Positions 17,435 through 26,803 of a stretch of 64,000 bases of DNA are shown here, in pieces. The position numbers and the translations under genes were made by a program. The notes below the pieces were generated by a model. The model had not been told where the DNA came from and searched no databases. It saw only the letters and a list, made by a program, of their open reading frames with translations. The DNA is from CAVQUE01 sp046290435 (GTDB lineage: Bacteria > Actinomycetota > Acidimicrobiia > Acidimicrobiales > UBA8592), in the NCBI GenBank assembly GCA_046290435.1, contig JBKAGO010000037.1, positions 105,810-169,809 on the forward strand, written 5' to 3'. Each line of letters starts with the position of its first letter. The first letter of the stretch is position 1.

Positions 17435-18610
17435 TCAGCTGTCGATGGAGCGGTCGAGGTCGGGGTCGGTCAGGAGTGGCTCGAGGACGTCGATGAGGTT
17501 GTCGAGCTTCGACCAGCCCGAGCCGACCGTCTGGGTGGCGTCCACCCGGGCCCACTGACCTGCGGCGACCGCCGGATGGGCCAGGAACAACGGCGACTCG
17601 ACGAACTGGTCGATCTCGCCATCGGGGTCCTCGGCGCCGCCGAAGTCGTAGACCACCACGTAGTCGGCGACGTGTTCGGGGAAGGTCTCGATGCTGAACT
17701 CGCCGGCGGGGTCACGGAGGTCGGGTCCGTCGAGACCGAGGTCGCCGACGACCTGGCCCGTCGCCTGGCTGCCGTCTTCGTAGTAGAAGATCGACCCTCC
17801 GTCATAGGCCGAGACCACGGCGATCGTGATCTCGGCCGGGTCGCCGATCGCCTCGACGAGCGCCGCGATGCGGGCGTCGTAGGCGGCCCGGAACTCCGCA
17901 CCCTGCTCGCTCCTGCCGACCAGGTCGGCCCACTGGGCGAGGGCGTCGACGAGGGGCTGGTCGAAGGGGTCGATCCGGGCCACCGGCGCGATCGCGAGGA
18001 GCTGGTCGAGCTGATCCGACCCTGCGAAGGGATCGGTGACGATGAGGTCCGGGCGCTGCTCGGCCACCGCCTCGAGATTCGGCTCCCGGAAATTGCCGAT
18101 CCAGGTGATCGCACTGGTGTCGAAGTCGTCGACCCGGCGGAAGATGCTCTGACCATCGCCGTCCTGGTCACCGGCGGAGGCGACGGGGACCACCCCCAGC
18201 TCGAGCAGCGGGAGCAACGCGTTCTGATCCTGCATGGCGACGATGCGCTGGGGATCGGCCGGCACCTCGACCGGCCCGTCGACGGTCTCGACCGTCCGGG
18301 TCTCGCCGACTGCGGCCGACTCGTCGCCGCTCGTGTCCTCGGCGTCGGCCTCCTCGCCGGCGCCGGCTTCCTCTTCTGCTTCGTCGGCGCCGGCCTCCTC
18401 TTCTTCGTCGGTGGCGGCGGCTTCGCCGGCGTCCGCTTCGGCAGTCTCGACGCCTTCTGCGGCTTCGGTCGTCGACGCGGTTGCGGCGTCCGATTCGGAA
18501 TCGTCGTCGCCGCAGGCGGCGGTCAACAACGCCAGCGCAGCGAAGAGGGCCGCCAGGGCGCGAAGGCGGAAGCGGCGCGAAGCCGACGTGTGGATGAGGG
18601 TCTGGGTCAT
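17435..18610 (-). CDS. Siderophore ABC transporter substrate-binding lipoprotein
   Basis: A 391-residue paralogue of the following gene. Lipobox ALLTAACGD, then about 75 residues of Glu/Ala-rich linker, then the binding domain (PQRIVAMQDQNALLPLLELG ... EQRPDLIVTDPFAGSDQ). The matching C-terminus (FVESPLFLAHPAVAAGQW) shows tandem duplication. The start at ATG 18610 is supported by an iron-box promoter 40-65 bases upstream. No permease is adjacent, so it must use a permease encoded elsewhere, perhaps the FecCD pair at 35.8-38.0 kb. Confidence 0.9.
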   Translation of the reverse strand: MTQTLIHTSASRRFRLRALAALFAALALLTAACGDDDSESDAATASTTEAAEGVETAEADAGEAAATDEEEEAGADEAEEEAGAGEEADAEDTSGDESAAVGETRTVETVDGPVEVPADPQRIVAMQDQNALLPLLELGVVPVASAGDQDGDGQSIFRRVDDFDTSAITWIGNFREPNLEAVAEQRPDLIVTDPFAGSDQLDQLLAIAPVARIDPFDQPLVDALAQWADLVGRSEQGAEFRAAYDARIAALVEAIGDPAEITIAVVSAYDGGSIFYYEDGSQATGQVVGDLGLDGPDLRDPAGEFSIETFPEHVADYVVVYDFGGAEDPDGEIDQFVESPLFLAHPAVAAGQWARVDATQTVGSGWSKLDNLIDVLEPLLTDPDLDRSIDS

Positions 18611-18646
18611 GCCGTTTCGTCCGGAGTAGGGGATTGGACCGTGCGG

Positions 18647-18676
18647 ATAATAAGCGCCCCTAATACAGGGAGGCAA
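18647..18676 (-). promoter_or_regulatory. Promoter with iron box
   Basis: On the minus strand, TTGCCT (-35, 18671-18676) and TATTAT (-10, 18647-18652) are 18 bases apart. Between and over them lies ATTAGGGGCGCTTATT (18649-18664), a weaker version of the TTAGG-N4-CCTAA motif found in front of the other iron genes here. It drives the duplicated binding proteins and the FhuF-like gene. Confidence 0.6.
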
Positions 18677-18730
18677 CCAACTCAATCCCTTTCCATACGG
18701 AGGACCATCTACCGCATGCTCGTCAGCAGC

Positions 18731-19450
18731 TCATCGCATCGGACCTGTCGTCCAGACGAGGATCTCCGCCCCCTCGGAACCTGCGGTGAACGCGAGCGCA
18801 CCCGCACCGGTGAGACGGGCGGCGTCGCCAGTGTCCAGCGGGCCTGCCGGCTCGAGCTCCCCGCTCCCCCGGGCGACGAAGAGGTGCGCGAACGCAGCGT
18901 CGGGGACCTCGACCCGCTCGCCTGCTCCGAGTCGGGCGGCCCACAGCACCGCGTCGCGCTGGTGGATGGCAACGGCGCCCTCGTGCCCCTGACCCGATGC
19001 CACCGGGACCAGCCCGCCGCCGGCCAAGCGGTCGGCGATGTCGCGCTGCTCGTAGCCGGGATCGATGCCCTGGGTGTCGGGCACCACCCACATCTGGATG
19101 AAGTGCACCTCGTCGGTGCCGCTGGCGTTCTTCTCCGAGTGCCAGATGCCGCGCCCGGCACTCATGCGCTGGGCCAGACCGGGATGGATGATGCCACGGT
19201 TGCCCTCCGAGTCGGCGTGTTCGAGCTCGCCGCCGAGGACCCACGTGACGATCTCCATGTCGCGATGGGGGTGGGTGTCGAAGCCGGCACCACCGGCCAC
19301 GCGATCGTCGTTGAGGACCATCAGCTGGCCATGGTGGGTGTTGTCCGGCGAGTAGTGGCGGCTGAAGCTGAACGAGTGCTTCGAGTCGAGCCAACCGGCC
19401 CGGGTGTGGAAGCGATCGGCGGAACGGCGGATGTCGATGGTCGGAGTCAT
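18731..19450 (-). CDS. Pirin-family protein
   Basis: A 239-residue bicupin of the pirin/YhhW type. The metal site is visible as HPHRDMEIVT (two His) with HSEKN (His and Glu) about 40 residues later. Bacterial pirins of this type are iron-dependent dioxygenases, some of which act on quercetin. It diverges from a MarR gene, with a palindrome in between, so MarR control is likely. Its place between iron-uptake blocks may be coincidental. Confidence 0.9.
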   Translation of the reverse strand: MTPTIDIRRSADRFHTRAGWLDSKHSFSFSRHYSPDNTHHGQLMVLNDDRVAGGAGFDTHPHRDMEIVTWVLGGELEHADSEGNRGIIHPGLAQRMSAGRGIWHSEKNASGTDEVHFIQMWVVPDTQGIDPGYEQRDIADRLAGGGLVPVASGQGHEGAVAIHQRDAVLWAARLGAGERVEVPDAAFAHLFVARGSGELEPAGPLDTGDAARLTGAGALAFTAGSEGAEILVWTTGPMR

Positions 19451-19479
19451 GGGGCATTGAACCCTCGCACCCTCGGCAT

Positions 19480-19497
19480 TATTTCCGAACGGAAATA
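19480..19497. promoter_or_regulatory. Candidate MarR operator
   Basis: TATTTCCGAACGGAAATA is palindromic except for the two central bases, and lies 30 bases upstream of the pirin start in the pirin/marR divergent gap. It is also an AT-rich patch in otherwise GC-rich DNA. The rest of the gap (19498-19648) shows no clear signal. Confidence 0.65.
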
Positions 19498-19648
19498 GCT
19501 AGAGATCGCGCGGATTGGTGTACTCGCTCGGATCCGGACCCGTCGCTTCCCGCTCTTGTTCGCTGCGCTCACGGGCCGCTCGGGCCACGGCCGAGCGGTC
19601 AGGCTCGGCTGGCGCCTCGCCTATCCGCTAGCCTCTTAGGCTCCGGCC

Positions 19649-20098
19649 ATGGACGAAGCGAGCGTGGTGGACATCTGGGAGCGGCTCGTCCGCTTCCACC
19701 GGGTCGCCACCACCGTCATGGACGCAAACCTCCGGGCCACCTTCGGTCACTCGCTCGACGACTACGACGTCCTGCACCAGATCCACGAGCACGGCGCGCC
19801 GATCCGCATGGGCGATCTCGCCGAGCGGCTGCTGGTCGCCAACAGCTCCTGCAACCGCATCGTGGGGCGCCTGGTCGACGTCGGCCTCCTCACCCGCACA
19901 TACGGCACCGACGATCGGCGCGTGGTGCAGGTGCAGCTCACCGCCGCCGGCAAGGCGCTCCACCGGCGCATGGCCGCCGTCCACACCCGTGATATCCGCC
20001 GCCTCGTGGGTTCGGTTCTTCATGACAGCGATCGGGTGCACCTCGACCGAGCACTCCGACGGCTCCTGGAGCACGGCACCTCCGATGGAAAGCCGTGA
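19649..20098 (+). CDS. MarR-family transcriptional regulator
   Basis: A 149-residue MarR protein. The winged helix is at about residues 45-105 (IRMGDLAERLLVANSSCNRIVGRL, then wing YGTDDRRVVQVQLTAAG). A cysteine in the recognition helix (SSCNR) could be redox-active, but this is inference. It diverges from the pirin gene and probably represses it by binding the palindrome at 19480-19497. Confidence 0.9.
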   Translation: MDEASVVDIWERLVRFHRVATTVMDANLRATFGHSLDDYDVLHQIHEHGAPIRMGDLAERLLVANSSCNRIVGRLVDVGLLTRTYGTDDRRVVQVQLTAAGKALHRRMAAVHTRDIRRLVGSVLHDSDRVHLDRALRRLLEHGTSDGKP

Positions 20099-20157
20099 CC
20101 GCCAGCCTCGACGTCGAGCGCGACACGTCTCGAACTCGAAGCAGACATGAGAGAGTT

Positions 20158-20184
20158 CTCACATGCGGCTCATGTTCGGCTCAG
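20158..20184 (+). promoter_or_regulatory. Three CTCA repeats at 11-bp spacing
   Basis: CTCA occurs at 20158, 20169 and 20180, exactly 11 bases apart, within CTCACATGCGG, CTCATGTTCGG and CTCAGC. Head-to-tail repeats spaced by one helical turn are typical binding sites of OmpR-family response regulators. They lie about 40 bases upstream of the Asp-rich protein/kinase/regulator operon, suggesting autoregulation by its own response regulator. Confidence 0.5.
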
Positions 20185-20221
20185 CAAGTGACCCCAAGGT
20201 GGCCCGGATGAGGATCCGACG

Positions 20222-20850
<629 letters not shown>

Positions 20851-20851
<1 letters not shown>

Positions 20852-22319
20852 TGGGCTCGGGCTGGGCCGGGCTGGGTTCTCGGCTGTCCCGGCCCCTGTC
20901 GTCGGCGCGAGCACGTGTGCTCTTCGGCGCCCTCGTCCTGCTCGCAGTCACGATCGCCGTATCGATCTTCGTCGACCGGACCGTCCTGCTGTCGCGCCTC
21001 GACGACCGGATCGACTCCGAACTGTCCCAGGAGGTGGACGAGTTCCGCCGGCTCGTCGGCGGCGTCGATCCCGAGACGGGCGAACCGTTCGGCTCGAACC
21101 TCCCGGCGATCTTCGACACCTACCTCGAGCGCAACGTCCCCGGAGAGGACGAGGTCTTGCTGACCATCGTCGACGGCGACCCCTACGCCCGCAGCGCCAA
21201 CGCCCCCTACCCCATCGAGGATCTGGAGCAGCTGGTGGAGGCATGGGCGACCGCGCCCTCGCCACAGCTGCGGACCGACGAGACCCCCGTCGGCAGCCTC
21301 CGGTCGCTCACGGTTCCGGTGGCGAGCGACACCGGCGAGGTACTCGGCACCTTCGTGGTGGCCCGATTCCCAGCCGGCGAGCGCGCCGAGGTCGACGAGG
21401 CCGTGCGGGTGGCGGCGACGGTCGGTACCGCGGCGTTCGTCGTCGCCGCGCTGCTGGCCTGGGCGATCGCCGGGAGGGTGCTCGCCCCGCTGCGCAATCT
21501 CGCCGATGCCGCCGCCGAGATCGACGAACGCGACCTGAGCCACCGCATCGACGTCAAGGGCTCCGGCGAGATCGCCGAACTCGGCCACCGGTTCAACGCG
21601 ATGGTGGACCGTGTCGAGAACGCCTTCGCCACCCAACGGGCCTTCCTCGACGACGCCGGTCACGAGCTGCGGACCCCCATCACCGTGCTGCAGGGCCACC
21701 TCGAGCTCGTCGAACCCGACGGACCGCTCCCCGGCGACACACGGGCACTGCTGCTCGACGAGCTCGACCGGATGAACCGCATCGTCGAGGACCTCCTGAT
21801 CATCGCCACGTCCGACCGGCCCGACTTCGTGAAGGCGGCTCCGGTCGACATCGCCGACCTGACGATGGACATCGTCGACAAGGCCCGACCCCTGGCGCAG
21901 CGGGACTGGCAAGTCGCAGCCGACGCCGTGATGGTCGCCGACCTCGACCGTCAGCGGATCGTGCAGGCGTGGATGAACCTGGCCCGCAACGCGGCGCAGC
22001 ACACCACCGACGGCGACACGATCACCGTGTTCTCGCGCACCCGCGGCCGGGTGCTCGAGATCGGCGTCGCCGACACCGGCGAGGGCGTCCCGACGACCGA
22101 CCGCGAGCGGATCTTCGAGCGGTTCGCCCGCGGCGCCTCGTCGAGGCGGACCGACGCCGACGGAGCCGGCCTCGGCCTGGCCATCACCCATGCCATCGCC
22201 GTCGCCCACGGCGGGACCGTCCGCCTCGACGACACCCCCGGCGGTGGCGCCACGTTCACGATCGAGCTCCCGCTCGCCCCACCATCCACTCCCGCTCCCA
22301 CCCCACCGGAGGATTCCCC

Positions 22320-22335
<16 letters not shown>
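20851..22335 (+). CDS. Sensor histidine kinase, HAMP-HisKA type
   Basis: A 494-residue membrane kinase. TM1 lies at about 24-43 and TM2 at 187-210, with an extracytoplasmic sensor of about 140 residues between them. HAMP follows (VLAPLRNLADAAAEIDERDL). The phosphoacceptor is His271 in AGHELRTPI, and the ATPase domain shows NLARNAAQHT, DTGEGVP and GAGLGLAI. It is coupled by overlap to both the upstream Asp-rich protein and the downstream response regulator. The stimulus is unknown; the acidic partner suggests a metal ion or envelope stress. Confidence 0.93.
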
Positions 22336-22997
<662 letters not shown>

Positions 22998-23070
22998 TCG
23001 CCCGAACCCACCTCCGGCGGGGCGCGAGATGCGCCGGCCACGTCGGCACGTCCGGCATCCGAGGACCTGC

Positions 23071-23100
23071 TTGCCGAAATCAGTTAGGTGTGCCTACTCT
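23071..23100 (+). promoter_or_regulatory. Iron-box promoter, leaderless
   Basis: TTGCCG (23071-23076), an 18-base spacer and TACTCT (23095-23100) place transcription start at about 23107, the A of the ATG. GTTAGGTGTGCCTACT (23083-23098) covers spacer and -10. It matches the DtxR/IdeR core AGG-N4-CCT with flanking TT and A, so an iron-loaded repressor would block the -10 directly. Confidence 0.75.
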
Positions 23101-23106
23101 GCAGCA

Positions 23107-24159
23107 ATGGCCTCACCACACCGGCGTTGGAGAGCAATCGCAATAGCCGCCGCGCTCCTGGCCGGTTGCGGTGGCGCCGATGCCACCGCCGACACCGCGA
23201 GCAGCGACGGGATCGCCACCGAGACACCCATCGCCACCACCGAAGGGGCTGCGGAGGCCACCGCCACCGAGACACCGACCGCCACCGCCGAACCCGCCGA
23301 GAACGGCCCGCAACTCCCCGTGACCCTCGTCGACGACACCGGCACAGAGGTCAGGGTCGAATCGATCGAGCGGATCCTTCCCGTCGACGGCGACCTCGCC
23401 GAGGTCGTCTTCGCCCTCGGTCTCGGCGATCGCGTCGTGGCCACGGACCTCTCGGCCACCTACCCGCCCGAGGCCGCAGCACTACCCCAGATCGGCTACC
23501 AGCGGGCACTGAGCGCAGAACCCATCGCTTCGGTCGAACCCACGGTCGTGCTGGCCACCGACCTCGCCGGCCCGCCAGAGACCATCGACGCCCTCAGGAC
23601 TCTCGGCATCCCCGTGGTGGTCATCGAACGTGACCCGTCGATGGAGGGACCCGGCGACAAGATCCGCGCCGTCGCCGAAGCGCTCGGCATCGCCCCGACC
23701 GGCGCCGAGCTCGCCGCGACGGTCGACGCCGAGATCGCAGCTGCGTCGTCCGGCGTCTCGACAGCCGACCCCGTCCGTGTCGCCGTGCTCTATCTCCGCG
23801 GCGAGAACGTCCAGATCATCTTCGGGGCCGAGACCTCGGTCGACGCGCTCCTCGGCACCGTCGGCGCGGTCAACGTCGGCGCCGAACTCGGCATCGTCGA
23901 CACCGGTCAGATCACCGCCGAGTCGCTTCTCGCTGCGGCGCCCGACGTCATCATCGTCACCACGACGGGACTCGAGTCGGTCGGCGGCATCGACGGCCTG
24001 CTCGCGATACCCGGTGTCGCCGAGACCCCGGCCGGCCGGGAGCGACGAGTCCTCGTCTACGAGGACCAGTTCCTGCTCGGCAGCGGCCCCCGCACGGGCG
24101 AGCTCGTCAGCGAGCTCGCCCGAGATCTGTCCACTCCACCCCCGAAGGAAGACTCTTGA
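23107..24159 (+). CDS. Heme/siderophore-type substrate-binding lipoprotein (HmuT-like)
   Basis: A 350-residue periplasmic-binding protein. The lipobox is ALLAGCGG, followed by a Thr/Ala/Glu-rich linker to about residue 65. The domain PVTLVDDTGTEVRVESIERILPVDG ... VEPTVVLATDLAGP resembles hemin-binding HmuT-type proteins (GLGDRVVATDLSATYPP). An ATG at 23107 is favoured by the leaderless iron-box promoter. It is coupled by a TGATG overlap to the next binding protein. No HmuU/V permease is adjacent. Heme rather than siderophore is possible but not proven. Confidence 0.85.
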   Translation: MASPHRRWRAIAIAAALLAGCGGADATADTASSDGIATETPIATTEGAAEATATETPTATAEPAENGPQLPVTLVDDTGTEVRVESIERILPVDGDLAEVVFALGLGDRVVATDLSATYPPEAAALPQIGYQRALSAEPIASVEPTVVLATDLAGPPETIDALRTLGIPVVVIERDPSMEGPGDKIRAVAEALGIAPTGAELAATVDAEIAAASSGVSTADPVRVAVLYLRGENVQIIFGAETSVDALLGTVGAVNVGAELGIVDTGQITAESLLAAAPDVIIVTTTGLESVGGIDGLLAIPGVAETPAGRERRVLVYEDQFLLGSGPRTGELVSELARDLSTPPPKEDS

Positions 24160-25676
24160 TGCAACCCCGTGCAACCCTCCTGCGGCTCTTCGCCCTACTC
24201 CTTGCCCTCGCCCTGGTGGGCGCCGCGTGCGGCGACGACGGCGACGAAACCGCCACAGCCGACGATGCCACCGGATCCGCAGTGGCCGCCGGCGAACCCG
24301 CCGACACCGAGTCCGAGGATGCGGCGGCCGACACCGAATCCGATGCCGAGGCAGCCGATGCCGGGCAGACGGACCCCGATGCCGGAGCCGACAGCGCGTT
24401 CCCGGTGACCATCCCCCACGCCTTCGGCGAGACGGTCATCGACGCCGAACCCACACGGGTCGTGGCGTGGGGTTGGGCGAGCGCCGACGCGGCCATCGCC
24501 ATGGACGTGATCCCCGTCGCCATCCCGTTCCAGGGCTACGGCGGCGACGAGGAAGGGGTCCTGCCATGGATCCGCGAAGCGGTCGACGCCGCGGGCGTCG
24601 AAATGCCCATCGTGTTGCCCGACGTGCCCGGCGGCGAGTCACCACCGTTCGAGGCCATCGCCGCCGCCGACCCGGACCTCATCCTGGCCGTGTACTCCGG
24701 CATCACCGAAGAGGACTACGAGCTCCTGAGCGAGATCGCCCCCACCGTCGCCTATCCCGAAGCCGCCTGGTCGACCGAGTGGCGCGACACCATCGAGATC
24801 GTCGGCGCGAGCCTCGGCCGGCCCGAGGCGGCCGAGGAGGTCCTGGCCGACATCGACACCCGCATCGCCGAGGCCGCGGCTGCCCACCCCGAGTTCGCAG
24901 GCGTCACCGTCGCCCAGGTCTGGGACACCGGCGACATCTTCTACGTCTATGAGCCCGCTGATGCCCGGGTGGCTTTCACCACCGACCTGGGCTTCGAGGT
25001 GGCGCCGAGCGTGACCGATCTCGGCACCGACGAGTCGACGTTCTTCTTCACCCTCAGCCACGAACGGCTCGGCGAGCTCGACAGCGATCTGCTCATCGCC
25101 TACGCCGACACCGAAGAGGGCATGCAGACGTTCCTCGACTCGGCGCCCGCGCAGCTGATGGACCAGGTGACCGAGGGCCGCGTGGCCGCGGTGATCGGCA
25201 CCGAGTTCATCGCCTCGGTGTCGCCGCCCACGGCGCTGTCGCTGGTGTGGGGCCTCGACGAATACGTCGCGATCCTGGCCGACGCAGTCGCCGGCGCATC
25301 GGCGGCACCGGCCGGCGACGCAGCCGCAGGGGCAGGCGGGGGCGAGACCGAAGCCGCTGCGGCCGCATGGTCGGTGGTGTTCGACTCGACGACCAGCTTC
25401 GAGGACAAGGCTCCTCATCTCGAAGACGCCGACGCCCTGGCCTCGACCATCGAGGCCTACACCGAGGCCGGATCGATGATGGGCGGCATCTCGCTGGCCC
25501 CGACCGACGTGACCGTCGAGGGTGACACCGCCACGATCACCTACGACGTGCTGTTCGGCGAGAATCCGGCATACGGCGACCAGACGGGCGAGATGACCCT
25601 CGTCGATGGCGTCTGGACCGTATCCCGGGACGAATTCTGCGGCTTCATGGCCTCGGCCCGGAACCCTTGCACCTGA
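24159..25676 (+). CDS. Siderophore-binding lipoprotein fused to an MTB12-like C-terminal domain
   Basis: A 505-residue two-domain protein. Lipobox ALVGAACGD, acidic linker, then a FecB-type binding domain (about 75-370: EPTRVVAWGWASADAAIA; DPDLILAVYSG). After an Ala/Gly-rich linker a second domain of about 110 residues begins (AWSVVFDSTTSFEDKAPHLE ... TITYDVLFGENPAYGD ... VDGVWTVSRDEFCGFM). The second domain resembles the NTF2-like fold of the secreted mycobacterial antigen MTB12. Such a fusion is not usual for iron-binding proteins. ATG 24159 overlaps the previous stop, with GAAGGA upstream. Confidence 0.82.
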   Translation: MQPRATLLRLFALLLALALVGAACGDDGDETATADDATGSAVAAGEPADTESEDAAADTESDAEAADAGQTDPDAGADSAFPVTIPHAFGETVIDAEPTRVVAWGWASADAAIAMDVIPVAIPFQGYGGDEEGVLPWIREAVDAAGVEMPIVLPDVPGGESPPFEAIAAADPDLILAVYSGITEEDYELLSEIAPTVAYPEAAWSTEWRDTIEIVGASLGRPEAAEEVLADIDTRIAEAAAAHPEFAGVTVAQVWDTGDIFYVYEPADARVAFTTDLGFEVAPSVTDLGTDESTFFFTLSHERLGELDSDLLIAYADTEEGMQTFLDSAPAQLMDQVTEGRVAAVIGTEFIASVSPPTALSLVWGLDEYVAILADAVAGASAAPAGDAAAGAGGGETEAAAAAWSVVFDSTTSFEDKAPHLEDADALASTIEAYTEAGSMMGGISLAPTDVTVEGDTATITYDVLFGENPAYGDQTGEMTLVDGVWTVSRDEFCGFMASARNPCT

Positions 25677-25800
25677 GCCATGGCCCACCCGATGATCCCG
25701 GCGTTCGCGGCACCCGACCGACGCCACACCGACGAGACCGCGAGAACCTGTGTCGTCGAGACCGACGCCTCCGCGATCCCCGACGGGTGTGTCGGTAGTG

Positions 25801-25908
25801 CCGGGATGCCGATCCCGGCGGAGATCGGCGCCGAGCGGTTCGAGCCGGTGACGGCCCAACTGCTCGGGGCGTTGGGATGGCCCCACGGGGGATTCGACCC
25901 GTGGGGCC
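25801..25908. terminator. Bidirectional terminator hairpins between convergent genes
   Basis: The 236-base gap between the convergent binding-protein and PPOX genes has two hairpins. The stronger is GGCCCCACGGG (25879-25889) pairing perfectly with 25898-25908 over an eight-base loop. A smaller one, CCGGGAT/ATCCCGG, lies at 25801-25818. Neither has a U-tract, as is common in high-GC actinobacteria. A 92-codon frame across the gap is not convincing as a gene. Confidence 0.65.
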
Positions 25909-25912
25909 GGGC

Positions 25913-26578
25913 TCAGGTCGATTCGGTGCCGCCGAGCTCCCACACTGCGTTGTCGTAGTAGGCGGCCAGGTCGGCATCGATCGCCTCGGCGGCGCCGTGG
26001 GCGCCGACGGCTTCGGCGAGGATCTCGCCGCCCGACGGGATCGCCTCGGGCCAGCTCTCCTGGTCCCAGAGCCGGGCCCGGCGCAGCGCGGCGCCGCAGT
26101 GCAGGTAGCACTGCTCCACGGCGATCACCACGGCGACGCGCGGAACCCGTCCGTCGAGCTCGCATGCGGCCCGCACGGTCTCGTCGTCGGTGACGACGGC
26201 CGTGCCGTTCACCCGCACCGTCTCCTCGGCGCCGGGCACGAAGAAGATCAACCCGACGGCCGGGTTGGCCCGGAGGTTCGCATAGGAGTCGAGCCGGTTG
26301 TTGCCGACCAGGTCGCCGAAGGCGAGCGTCGACGGGCCGAGCACCCTGACGAAACCGGGCGGCCCGCCGCGCGGCGACGCATCGAGCCCCGAGCCGTCGC
26401 CCGTAGCCATGACGAGCAACGGCGACTGGGCGATGAAGGCCGCGGCGGCCGGGCCCACATGGTCGACGACCTTGTCCATGGCCCCTTTCGCAGGCTCCCG
26501 ATAGAGGGTGCGCAGATCGGGGGAGGGCAGGTCGGCCACCGACACGGCGTCGGCCCTCGGTAGCTCGTCGGCGGTCAT
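25913..26578 (-). CDS. PPOX-class FMN-binding flavoprotein
   Basis: A 221-residue split-barrel protein of the pyridoxamine 5'-phosphate oxidase superfamily. The FMN-site segments are visible: FVRVLGPSTLAFGDLVGNNRLDSYANL and GLIFFVPG with TVRVNGTAVV. CYLHCGAALRRARLW matches the MSMEG_1061-like group of F420/FMN reductase-like proteins. It probably uses FMN to reduce or oxidise a small molecule. ATG 26578 has AAAGGA upstream. An iron-box-like site lies 85 bases upstream, so it may belong to the iron regulon or serve iron release. Confidence 0.78.
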   Translation of the reverse strand: MTADELPRADAVSVADLPSPDLRTLYREPAKGAMDKVVDHVGPAAAAFIAQSPLLVMATGDGSGLDASPRGGPPGFVRVLGPSTLAFGDLVGNNRLDSYANLRANPAVGLIFFVPGAEETVRVNGTAVVTDDETVRAACELDGRVPRVAVVIAVEQCYLHCGAALRRARLWDQESWPEAIPSGGEILAEAVGAHGAAEAIDADLAAYYDNAVWELGGTEST

Positions 26579-26661
26579 GGTGTCGGATCCTTTCGTCGTG
26601 CGCACTGCCTGCCGATCTCGTCGCCGGCATCAGCATCAGCATCAGCGTGCAGTACGCGATG

Positions 26662-26676
26662 GTAGGGGAACCTTAC
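26662..26676. promoter_or_regulatory. Iron-box-like site
   Basis: GTAGGGGAACCTTAC contains AGG-N4-CCT with matching flanks. It lies between the divergent PPOX and sulfatase genes: on the plus strand TACAAT (26674-26679) could be a -10, on the minus strand TACCAT (plus 26659-26664). No good -35 is seen for either direction. A GCATCA repeat (26627-26647, three copies) lies beside it. Confidence 0.45.
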
Positions 26677-26803
26677 AATCCCGCGCCTCCTAAGCTCGCG
26701 CGATGGACAGCTCGACAGGGGCCGAGCCGACGGATGTGCCGACGACACGACTTCGTCGTTGCGGTGAAGTCGGCGCGGCATGCGCTCGGATCGTGAGCCG
26801 ATC

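Noticed and set aside
16520..19498. A 992-codon plus-strand frame
   Set aside because: It lies opposite two binding-protein genes and pirin; stop-free frames are expected in DNA this GC-rich.
19625..19640. TAGCCTCTTAGGC as a further iron box before marR
   Set aside because: It has TTAGG but no CCTAA half at the right spacing and no matching promoter.
25680..25958. A 92-codon plus-strand frame in the gap after the fused binding protein
   Set aside because: It spans two terminator-like hairpins and enters the convergent PPOX gene; no Shine-Dalgarno or family match.
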